This document shows, piece by piece, positions 35,839 through 42,787 of a stretch of DNA of 42,787 nt. This stretch comes from Candidatus Bathycorpusculum hydrogenotrophicum. GTDB lineage: Archaea; Thermoproteota; Bathyarchaeia; Bathyarchaeales; Bathycorpusculaceae. Numbering within the stretch: position 1 is the stretch's first letter; each line of letters starts with the position of its first letter. Location: positions 1 to 42,787 of the forward strand of contig WRCX01000011.1 of the NCBI GenBank assembly GCA_009783705.1, in the 5' to 3' direction. Under the pieces are notes generated by a model, which worked only from the letters and a program-made list of their open reading frames with translations, ran no database searches and was not told the DNA's origin. The translations under genes and the position numbers were made by a program.

Positions 35839-36125
35839 GTGGGATTCATCTGTTTGTGTCTGGAGCCTTTCCTCAAAATCACGGCTTTGGTTTTGAGAGT
35901 TCATTTTAAACACTAAAGAGAATAAGTTCAAGTATATTTATAAGCGTTTTTTCGAGTCCGGGTAAATGGCTAACACTCGAAAATTTAAAATAACTGTTGC
36001 AATCATAACAATAAGGTAAATGCTATCACCTTAGAGGTGACATAACTTTGAATACTTATGAAAAAGCGAAGCAACCTGATAAAAAAGCAGATAGTAGCGG
36101 TTGCAGTAGTTTTACAGTCTCAGAG
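35839..36125 (+). repeat. Upstream copy of a duplicated leader (DUF4157 gene)
   Basis: This stretch covers the 5' leader and first codons of the DUF4157 gene and is repeated at 37630-38045. The string around TCTGGAGCCTTTCCTCAAAA and the ATTTAAAATA-CAATCATA-CAA-TGCTATC-CCTTAG segment before the start are shared. The copy is functional here and includes a TATA-like TATATTTATAAG at 35933-35944. Confidence 0.6.
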
Positions 36126-37064
36126 TTAATGAAACCTCAACAAAGTACCCCCGAATATGGACGCTATGCATATAATTTTTGTGACCTGCCCATAAACGAT
36201 CCGACGGCTGTTGCGTCTGAAAGAAAAGCGCTGATAGGTCGATTAGGTACTTCAGGCGGCGGTGAAGCGCTTGACAGCAAAACAAGAGCAAGAATGGAAA
36301 CTGATTTTGGTTACAACTTTGGCTCCGTTCGAGTGCACACAGACAATTATGCTGTCAATCTAACAGGTGCATTAAATGCCAAAGCAACTTGCTACGGGCA
36401 AGATATCTATTTTGGAAAAAACCATTTTGCTCCAAACACCCAAAAAGGTACAGACCTCCTCAGACACGAATTAGGGCATTTTCAACAACAAAATCAATTA
36501 GGCACAAAAATAATTCAAAACCAAGAAGAAGCTAAAGACTCTCAGAAATCATCAAATCATGCGTCCTACGTATACCCCCCACCTGGCGGACATATGACTT
36601 TTATCTATATAAAACCCACATATAATCATATATCAGCTACCCCAATGGAAGTTAGTCGAGAAGAAGGAGGAATGATGCGTGTCAAATTGACTGTATCACA
36701 GCTGTATCATTATGTGGATAGAGGACTTGATGAGGGCAATTATGTTATGGGTGCTTTTATTGGGGACGGAATACTTATACCTGAAACATTGATGGTTAGG
36801 GTGATAATGCCTGATGACGGAAAAGATATCGAGGTGCCTGCTTCAGCTCTATTTCATCTCAAAGATGAGTATGATACAGCGTTTTGGTGGAAACTGGCAG
36901 AAACAATCGGATATGGCGTAACAATCGCCAGTCTGGGCTCTACGTACCTCGCAGCCACGGCAACGACCAAGGTGCAGAAATTGTCCATCCTATTTTCAAC
37001 TGCAGAATTTGTAAATAATTTGCTTTTGGGGAGATTTTTATGGCAAAGCGAAACCGCTATTTAA
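36048..37064 (+). CDS. DUF4157-domain protein, injection-system or toxin-like effector
   Basis: The 338-residue protein starts at TTG with a strong AGAGGTGA about 8 nt upstream. Residues ~73-150 match the DUF4157 domain: SKTRARMETDFGYNFGSVRVHTD, GQDIYFGKNHFAPNT, and LLRHELGHFQQQ with an HExxH motif (140-144). DUF4157 marks proteins linked to extracellular contractile injection systems and polymorphic toxins, where it is thought to act in processing or loading. The C-terminal ~180 residues vary between such proteins. Here they end in two hydrophobic segments (about 283-330), compatible with membrane targeting. No injection-tube gene is in the window. A 75-residue gene follows after 4 bp. Toxin function is inferred. 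Confidence 0.75.
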   Translation: MNTYEKAKQPDKKADSSGCSSFTVSELMKPQQSTPEYGRYAYNFCDLPINDPTAVASERKALIGRLGTSGGGEALDSKTRARMETDFGYNFGSVRVHTDNYAVNLTGALNAKATCYGQDIYFGKNHFAPNTQKGTDLLRHELGHFQQQNQLGTKIIQNQEEAKDSQKSSNHASYVYPPPGGHMTFIYIKPTYNHISATPMEVSREEGGMMRVKLTVSQLYHYVDRGLDEGNYVMGAFIGDGILIPETLMVRVIMPDDGKDIEVPASALFHLKDEYDTAFWWKLAETIGYGVTIASLGSTYLAATATTKVQKLSILFSTAEFVNNLLLGRFLWQSETAI

Positions 37065-37068
37065 AATA

Positions 37069-37296
37069 GTGAATCATTTACTTCACGTATTTTCACTTTT
37101 GGAATTGACAGGGGTTGTAAGAGATTTAGAGGCCGTAGCGATCCTTGCGAAGGAGGGAAAGGACACTGTGAAAGTTTTGGAGGAAATTGCATTAGCGATG
37201 GCAACCATGCGTGATCTTTTGGAGGACGAAAAGGATTTCCATACTAAGGAGCTATCTACACCTGAACCAATTACACGACAAACACACGAACGTTGA
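37069..37296 (+). CDS. Small helical protein paired with the DUF4157 gene
   Basis: The 75-residue product starts at GTG, 4 nt after the effector-like stop. It is mostly helical (LHVFSLLELTGVVRDLEAVA, then VLEEIALAMATMRDLLED) with a polar tail. I know no family. Tight coupling to a toxin-like gene is the usual position of an immunity or chaperone protein, so either role is possible. It is short, and coding is supported mainly by position and composition. Stop is TGA. Confidence 0.5.
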   Translation: MNHLLHVFSLLELTGVVRDLEAVAILAKEGKDTVKVLEEIALAMATMRDLLEDEKDFHTKELSTPEPITRQTHER

Positions 37297-37629
37297 GCAG
37301 GTTGCTTTGTTTTGACCGTTGGCCAAATACTGGAACACGGCAATTTTGTGCCTATGATGCTCGTTTAACGCTTGATTTGCGTTGATTCAAAATAATTTAC
37401 CTGCTGTTTAGGGTGCTCTATTGCTATGAAAACTCTTATTGTGCATGTTTGTTCCTTAGGGCACTGATGCAACTAATAATGTTGTCAAGATTTTCCCTGT
37501 TTTCACCCCTTTGATTTGTTACTCGAAAGCTAACAGAACTCGTTTAGTGCGCATCACTATTACATCAAAAACAGCATTTCTTGGATTCTTTTAACCGACG
37601 GGTGTCCGTAGTTTTGAAAGGTTCCGAAA
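37297..37629. other. Gene-free spacer before the decayed duplicate
   Basis: I find no coding or RNA feature. The stretch may be the decayed 3' part of a former cassette, but nothing in it is recognisable. Confidence 0.3.
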
Positions 37630-38045
37630 GTGGGACTCACCTGTCTGTGTCTGGAGCCTTTCCTCAAAATCGCGGCTCAGACTTTGATTTTGAGAGCTCA
37701 TATTGAACACTAAATAAAGCAAGTTCACAAATACATTAACAGTATTCTTTTCTGGTTCAGGCAACTTTATGCATGATTCTTTTTTCTGTCAGTTTTTTGG
37801 TGATGTTCACTATTTTTTATAATGCTTCTTTGAGCGTTAACTCTTAAGGTGAAAGCCAATTTATGGGGCAATAACAAAACAAATTATAAACAGCCGAACT
37901 CAAAAATTTAAAATAGTAGTTACAATCATATCAACAAGTAACTGCTATCGCCTTAGGGATGACATAAATTTGAGCACTTACGAGAAAATGAAGCGGCATG
38001 ATAAAAGCAGACAATAGTGACGATAGCAGTTTTGAAGTCTAAGAG
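37630..38045 (+). repeat. Downstream copy of the DUF4157 leader, with insertion
   Basis: This copy aligns with 35839-36125 in two blocks: 37630-37770 and 37897-38045. About 125 bp (roughly 37771-37896) without counterpart lie between them. Identity is high around TCTGGAGCCTTTCCTCAAAA and in the bases before the start codon, where ribosome-site-like TAGGGATGA is weaker than in the first copy. Confidence 0.6.
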
Positions 38046-38050
38046 TTCTT
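37970..38050 (+). pseudogene. Decayed 5' end of a second DUF4157-type gene
   Basis: A TTG at 37970 opens a frame reading LSTYEKMKRHDKSRQ. It parallels MNTYEKAKQPDKKADSS of the intact gene and ends at a TAG after a frameshift. DNA similarity to the intact gene continues to about 38045 and then is lost. The former body of the gene is gone. A 71-codon frame at 38092-38307 has no match to the intact effector and is not called. Confidence 0.55.
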
Positions 38051-38369
38051 TGATGGACATTTGACATTTCGCATATTTTTGCATAGGTTTTTTGCCCTTT
38101 CACTTTCTTATGGAAATCATTGCACCAACATTTCGCTCTCTGAGTGAAAACTTTTCTTTTGGACCCATTTTTGGGTATTTGGATATGTTGCTTCTTTTTT
38201 CAGGTTTTCAAAAAGGCCACCGATATTCTAAAATCCTTTTTGGTACGCTGATATATAACAGAGCAAAGTGTGCTGTAGAGTTAACGGCCAACACACTATC
38301 TAACTGACTGACTGGTTGGCCAAATTTACAGTCTGCACAGTCAATAGTGTTAGAGAAGGTAGATGGGTT

Positions 38370-39290
38370 ATGAGTTTACAGGTTGTGTTCTTAGGAACAA
38401 GTGGTAGTGTCCCTACTTTGAAGCGGAGCTTGCCTTGTGTGGTAGTGCAGTGTCCGCCTGAGCAGTGGATGTTTGACTGCGGTGAAAATGTACAGCATCA
38501 GATGATAGCAGCTAAAGTCAGCTTTCACCGCAGAATGAAAATTTTTATCAGCCATCTTCACGGTGACCATGTGTTAGGTTTACCAGGGTTACTGCAGACA
38601 ATGGCCCTTATGGATCGTAAAGAACCCCTGCAAGTTTATGGCCCCTCTGGTCTCAAAAATTTTTTAATCTGTACCAAAGAAACCCTCAATTTTGGCCTAA
38701 CCTACCCTGTAGAGATCAATGAAATTCTTTCTGAGGGTATCATTTGTGATCAAGAGAAATATCAGGTCAGGGTCATAAAATCAAACCATACTGTTGAGGG
38801 TTACTGTTTTGCATTTATAGAAAAGCTACGTCCGGGCAGATTCTACCCCAACAAGGCAAGAACTCAGGGAATTGCGGAAGGTGAATTGTGGTCTAAGCTC
38901 CAAAGTGGCCAAGAAGTCACGGCTCCAAACGGCACCATAGTTAAACCAAGTGATGTGATGGGACCTATGCGTCAGGGGAGAAAAATCATCTACACCGGCG
39001 ACACCAAACCTTTTGCGGGGTTTGGCTAGTTTGCAAACAAGGCGGATTTGGTTATTCATGATGCGACCTTTGATGATGCTCTAAAAGAAAAAGCAGATAC
39101 CGATGGACATTCAACAGCTAGCCAAGCTGCCGAGCAGGCAAAAACGGCCCAAGCGAAATGTCTAGTTCTATCACATATAAGCGCCCGTTACTCAGATGGC
39201 AGTTTACTTTTGGAACAGGCAAAAAAAGTGTTTCCAAACAGCATATTAGCAGAGGATTATCTGAGCCTCGAGTTGCCGCTAAGCGAGTAG
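38370..39290 (+). CDS. rnz: Ribonuclease Z with an in-frame amber codon
   Basis: tRNase Z cuts the 3' trailer from tRNA precursors. The ATG at 38370 opens MSLQVVFLGTSGSVPT, with the metal motif HLHGDH (62-67) and ending GDTKPFAGFG at a TAG (codon 220, 39027-39029). The same frame continues FANKADLVIHDATFDDAL, GHSTASQAAEQAK and LSHISARY to a second TAG at 39288-39290. Joined, the protein has 306 residues, the normal family length. The part after the amber codon carries conserved histidines needed for zinc binding, so the truncated product should be inactive. Read-through, a two-piece enzyme, mutation and sequence error are all possible. An upstream TTG frame start is not supported by homology. 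Confidence 0.85.
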
Positions 39291-40061
39291 CTGCTTTAGA
39301 CGGGCAATACTTTGAGGTACATTAGTTATAGATTCCACAACAACGGTTTTATCATAACCAATTTTTTTAAGAGCATCGGTAAATCCAACAAAATCAATGG
39401 TTCCCTCATCTACGCCATTGTGCTGATCATCAGTGCCATAGTTGTTGCTGGCATGGATATGCACAATTTTGTCGGCCAACTCATCGATAAAGGGCTGAAC
39501 TTGACCTTCCAAGTTAGCGTGCCCCAAATCCAAAGTTATGCCCACAGGCAAACTAGTTTCGCGATATAGACGGCGGAATTCTTCAGGGGTGCTCATTAAA
39601 AACCAGTATTTTCCAGGCATATTTTCCAAAGAAATGTTAACCCCTAACTCTTCAGCTTGGGTGTAGAGTAGCTCGATGCTTTGGCACATATTTTTAAAAT
39701 CAGCATCCGGATAGAATTGACCAATACCTGTGCGCTGGGCAGGGTGAAAAACCCACATCTTGGCATCTATGGCGCTGGCATTGAGAAGGGATTGTTTGAG
39801 ACGTTTAAGAGAGGCATTGAGCATGGGTTTTATTATGGAGCCGATGTTTATGTCTGAGAAGGGAGCATGAACAGAATAAGTTAAGCCATAAGACTTGGCA
39901 ACTTCTCTTAACTGAACAATACGAGCTTTACTTAAATCATGGGTGGCATCATCAAAGAGCTCGATATATTTGGTATCGTGGGTATCAAGACGCTTAACCA
40001 TACGGTTAAAAGACTCACCCACACAATAAAACATTGAAACGCCAATTTTTGCTTTAGACAT
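39279..40061 (-). CDS. TIM-barrel sugar isomerase / endonuclease IV-like protein
   Basis: The ~260-residue protein has the AP-endonuclease-2/xylose-isomerase-like barrel. It shows YIELFDDATHD, YSVHAPFSDINIGS, WVFHPAQRTG, ISLENMPGKYWF, GITLDLGHANLEG and IVHIHASNNYG, with His, Glu and Asp metal ligands spaced as in the family. It could be a sugar-phosphate isomerase/epimerase or a DNA-repair nuclease. The lack of a full endonuclease IV signature favours the former. The ATG at 40059-40061 is chosen because TTGAGG lies about 8 nt upstream. Its 3' end overlaps the rnz end by 12 bp on the other strand. Stop is TAG. Confidence 0.8.
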   Translation of the reverse strand: MSKAKIGVSMFYCVGESFNRMVKRLDTHDTKYIELFDDATHDLSKARIVQLREVAKSYGLTYSVHAPFSDINIGSIIKPMLNASLKRLKQSLLNASAIDAKMWVFHPAQRTGIGQFYPDADFKNMCQSIELLYTQAEELGVNISLENMPGKYWFLMSTPEEFRRLYRETSLPVGITLDLGHANLEGQVQPFIDELADKIVHIHASNNYGTDDQHNGVDEGTIDFVGFTDALKKIGYDKTVVVESITNVPQSIARLKQLLA

Positions 40062-40211
40062 AACTAACCTCAAAAACTCTGCATAACCCACCCTAATAAC
40101 CTAGCGGCCCAAAACCAACTATCTTCCATCCACCAACCAAAAAAGGAGCCGAGCAGAACATACGCTATATATCGCCTGTCAGTATAGGACAAGAAATCAG
40201 AGGGCAAATCA

Positions 40212-40677
40212 ATGGAGAAAAAAATTCAAATTCAAAAAAGAAGATAAAGCCAGTGTTTTTGGCGGCCATTATTGTGGTAGGGGTAGTGGTGGCCAGCATG
40301 ATTGGCGCAATCTTTGTGTTAAAATGGTCAATAACGGGGTAGATCACTACTCAGGCATGTTTCCAATGATGTTTGAAACTCACACCAATAGTATCTGGAC
40401 ATTTTCCGCTCAGAGCGCACAGGGTTATAGCACCATTTACTGCGATCTAACGCAACAAGATTTAAATAAACTCACAATAGACAGCAATATTGCAGAGGGA
40501 GAAATGTTTTTGATCCTAATCCAAGATAAATATAGCAAATCGATCGATCTTAGCGGAGGAGCAAAAAATCTATCAGCAGAAGAGATGGATCTGGACATGT
40601 TTAACCCCGGTCGAATCAGCATGCGGCTAAAATTTAACAACGCCAAAGACCTATCAGTAAACATCAACTGGCGCTAA
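40212..40677 (+). pseudogene. Frameshifted membrane-anchored protein gene
   Basis: A TATATAT box (near 40164-40171) and GAGGGC precede an ATG at 40212. Its frame meets a stop after 11 codons beyond a run of seven A. In the +1 frame it continues as a basic stretch and the helix IKPVFLAAIIVVGVVVASM, ending at TAG 40339-40341. In the third frame an open stretch from 40324 encodes 117 residues (MFETHTNSIWTFSAQSAQ onward) to TAA 40677. Joined, this is a short-tail, one-helix, exported-domain protein of about 150 residues. Two frame changes are needed, so it is broken or the sequence has homopolymer errors. The 117-codon part could still be expressed alone. Confidence 0.5.
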
Positions 40678-40828
40678 CACCACCAGCCATTCCCTTTCCT
40701 GTTTATTTGCCTCATAACGTTAGCTATCTACAGATTACGCTATTTTTGTTTTCAGAAAAGTCTTGGACGGGTTGTTTTGGGGAAGATTATATACTTCAGT
40801 GGAAAGTAGTATAGATAGTGAAAAAGCA

Positions 40829-41204
40829 ATGAAGAGCAAGAGAAGGGCAGTAATTGCTTTAATCATTTTTGCCATAGTGATCGAAATAGCAACAGTCATC
40901 ATCATGCCCATACAGTACCTTATGACCGGGAGACAGGCGGAGCTAAAGCTCAAATCGCACCTTGGTTCACTGTCACAGTCCCTTACGCCTACATTAATTT
41001 AGCAACAACAGCAGATCAAGCAGACGAAAACAACCCAACAATCTGGGAAGACGCTCATATTCAAGCAATAATAAACTTTACCCTAACTCCTGAGCCATTA
41101 CACTCAAGGATGCAGATGCCCAAATAGAATTAAACAACGGCTTTGTATATGGCACCTACACAGAAGGCACAGCACCAGGACCAATCCAAGTACCAAACAA
41201 GTAA
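40829..41204 (+). pseudogene. Second frameshifted membrane-anchored protein gene
   Basis: An ATG at 40829 opens MKSKRRAVIALIIFAIVIEI and continues to about LMTG near 40930. The next frame carries GGAKAQIAPWFTVTVPYAYI and runs to about 41097. A third frame carries ITLKDADAQIELNNGFVYG and ends at TAA 41202-41204. The pieces follow each other without overlap loss, giving one protein of about 125 residues with an N-terminal membrane helix. The design parallels the gene just upstream. Two frameshifts outside obvious homopolymers favour true decay. Confidence 0.5.
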
Positions 41205-41353
41205 CCCAATACGCAAATCAAGAGCAACCAAGCAAACACTAATACAGACGATAAACAGTTGGTTAATGTAGTAAGCAAACAATTATACTACAACAACTAT
41301 CTGAACAATAGAGAAAAGAGAGAGGCAACGGCAAAAATCCACAGGGAACCGGT

Positions 41354-42085
41354 ATGTGTGATTTATCAATTATTATAGCAACAAAAAACGAAAAGCACTA
41401 CATAGCAAACACCTTAACCCATCTGCAACACGCCATAAAAGAAGCAAAAAAAGACGACATCACCACCGAGTTAATCGTGGTGGATAGTAGCACCGAAAAC
41501 ACCGCCGATATCGCCCGCCAATTTACCCCAAAAGTACACCACCTAGCAACACAAGGCCTACCCAAAGCACGTAACTATGGCGCCGCCAAAGCCACAGGCC
41601 AAATACTAGTTTTCATGGACGCCGACACACTGCTACAAAGAAATACCCTAAAAGATCTCTTCAACATTTTTAAAAATAAAAAAGCAGTCTCAACAATCTC
41701 ATTTGTCATGCCCATCGGACAAGCAAAACTAACAGTTTCAGCCAAAATATTCTACGTACTGGACTGCGCATTTATCAGAGCCTGCGCATTTTTACCATTT
41801 CTAATCGGATTCTATAACCGCGGCGACATCATGGCCATCAGACGCGACACCTTTGAAAAAATCCGAGGCTTCAACGAAACCCTCTGCATGATGGAAATCA
41901 CCGAACTGCTCATAAACGCCTCAAAACTAGGCAAAATAAAAGTCCTCTCCTCACCGGTGTTTGAATCCAGCCGCCGCCTAAAACAGTGGGGCGTACTCAA
42001 AAGCTATCGGATATGGTGGAAAAACTACATTTACTTCTACGCCTTCAAACGCCTACACGCCTCCAGCTACGAATCCATCAGATAA
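41354..42085 (+). CDS. Family 2 glycosyltransferase
   Basis: The 243-residue GT-A enzyme has SIIIATKNEKHYI at the N-terminus, ELIVVDSSTENTADIA, the metal-binding DADT (89-92) and a C-terminal acceptor region (RRDTFEKIRGFNETL, with MEITELL taking the place of the ED motif). One or two hydrophobic segments (about 130-158) suggest membrane association. It probably transfers a sugar to a lipid or surface glycan. It is the only glycan gene in the window, and the many Thr/Ser-rich surface proteins nearby could be indirect targets. AGGGAAC precedes the ATG. Stop is TAA. Confidence 0.85.
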   Translation: MCDLSIIIATKNEKHYIANTLTHLQHAIKEAKKDDITTELIVVDSSTENTADIARQFTPKVHHLATQGLPKARNYGAAKATGQILVFMDADTLLQRNTLKDLFNIFKNKKAVSTISFVMPIGQAKLTVSAKIFYVLDCAFIRACAFLPFLIGFYNRGDIMAIRRDTFEKIRGFNETLCMMEITELLINASKLGKIKVLSSPVFESSRRLKQWGVLKSYRIWWKNYIYFYAFKRLHASSYESIR

Positions 42086-42546
42086 CAACAAACATATCCG
42101 CAGTCAAATCAGTAAACAGAATCAGCTGTGTTATTTACTTCAGCATATGTTAAAAGCTAACATAAATTTGTCAATTGCGACTGACCCTTCAAACGACCAA
42201 CGTCAGTTAGCCCTCGGCACCACTCCATAATATTCGAGTTCCATCTAACTGTACACATAACCCTCATTTGAACCCATAACGCCTCAAAACAAACGCAATA
42301 GTTAAACAAAGAGATAACGCACACGCTTTGCCTGTTTAGGTGGTTTTACACAAGACAGATTATGTTTAGCGTTTTCGGAACAGTTTCAAAATATTGATTA
42401 TGCTAGGGTTGAAATAGAGAGTCTGCCAATTTAAAACAGCAAACACTTATTTTGACATCAACCTTATAAATGTCTGCGACACCACGCGTTTAATAACAAT
42501 GAATCGGAGGTTTTATTAGCGTACAGGCGCTTTATTTGGGTTTTAA
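42086..42546. other. Gene-free spacer before the right-edge transposase
   Basis: A 460-bp A/T-rich stretch with no open frame of note. The left end of the insertion sequence should lie within its last 100 bases, but I could not define an inverted repeat with only one end present. Confidence 0.35.
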
Positions 42547-42787
42547 GGTATTTGTGTACTAAATTACGCCATATTATCTAAACATCCCGAACATTTCAAG
42601 AACTTCACAGGCCTCACACTCAAAGAATTCAACACCCTAAACCAACAAATAACCCAAAAATATAAAACCTACGAACAAAAACGCCTAACCCAAGAGAACC
42701 GCAAACGAGCCATAGGAGCCGGCCAGCCCTTCAAACTCAACCTAACCGACAGACTGCTTCTGATATTTCTCTACTACCACCTATACA
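42547..42787 (+). mobile_element. N-terminal part of an IS5/Tnp4-type transposase, cut by the window edge
   Basis: After a TAA at 42544-42546 the frame stays open to the window end. It encodes NYAILSKHPEHFKNFTGLTL, KEFNTLNQQITQKYKTYE, then a basic segment, GAGQPFKLNLTDRLLLIFLY and YHLY. This matches the helix-turn-helix domain that opens IS5-group (Tnp4) transposases. No ATG, GTG or TTG stands before the conserved start; where relatives would begin with Met-Asn-Tyr, this copy has CTA-AAT-TAC. The start may be damaged or noncanonical. Confidence 0.6.

Noticed and set aside
36180-36480. DUF4157 HELGH as proof of a secreted protease
   Set aside because: The motif alone does not show proteolysis. 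In this family it may be structural or used for self-processing.
38092-38307. 71-codon plus-strand frame after the decayed DUF4157 copy
   Set aside because: Phe-rich without motif, and not similar to the intact effector. It is probably chance.

Overview
The window looks archaeal. Pth2, TruD, NadM, a Trm-G10-type tRNA methyltransferase and a short PRPP synthetase are the archaeal forms. Several genes have A/T-rich TATA-like boxes about 20-35 nt before the start. The many cell-surface proteins have a signal peptide, a repeat domain and a C-terminal membrane anchor. The mix with bacterial-type modules (BlaI repressor, T4SS ATPases, cysteine-rich gut-bacterial surface repeats, SIR2-STAND, DUF4157) suggests a host- or sediment-associated mesophile. 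A Bathyarchaeia-like (Thermoproteota) lineage is my best guess; it is an inference, since no rRNA is present.

Layout. 1-106: tail of an IS630-type transposase. 0.4-4 kb: surface YVTN beta-propeller, then a BlaI-type repressor with a membrane M56/M48 zinc protease. 4-12.8 kb (all minus strand): VirB4-like ATPase with a PrgI-like membrane partner, a Kelch surface protein, an ABC-2 exporter, and a VirD4/TraG-like ATPase. 13.4-17.4 kb: a defence-like locus with a SIR2-STAND-TPR protein and a second TPR protein, followed by a small zinc-ribbon protein. 18-20.2 kb: NadM, a PrsW-like membrane protease and a RecA-fold protein with a damaged Walker A. 20.4-21.7 kb: beta-helix surface protein. 21.8-23.6 kb: truD-pth2. 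23.8-29.4 kb: surface proteins, tRNA-Arg(UCU) and several decayed genes. 29.4-35.7 kb: housekeeping block (DapB-like, CysS, LplA, small TPR protein, Prs, Trm-G10-like). 35.8-38.1 kb: a DUF4157 effector-like gene with a small partner and a decayed duplicate of its 5' region. 38.3-42.1 kb: RNase Z carrying an in-frame amber codon, a TIM-barrel isomerase/endonuclease, two frameshifted membrane-anchored genes, and a GT2 glycosyltransferase. The last ~240 bases are the 5' part of an IS5/Tnp4-type transposase.

How the genes work together. The clearest functional sets are tRNA maturation and translation (TruD, Pth2, RNase Z, Trm-G10, CysS, tRNA-Arg), the BlaI-M56 signalling pair, the VirB4/PrgI/VirD4 set, and the SIR2-STAND plus TPR pair. 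The strongest anomalies are two in-frame TAG codons whose read-through restores expected protein parts (the catalytic C-terminus of RNase Z and the membrane anchor of a secreted protein). About ten other genes end in TAG, some after textbook C-termini, so genome-wide recoding is not supported. Suppression, mutation or sequence error remain open.
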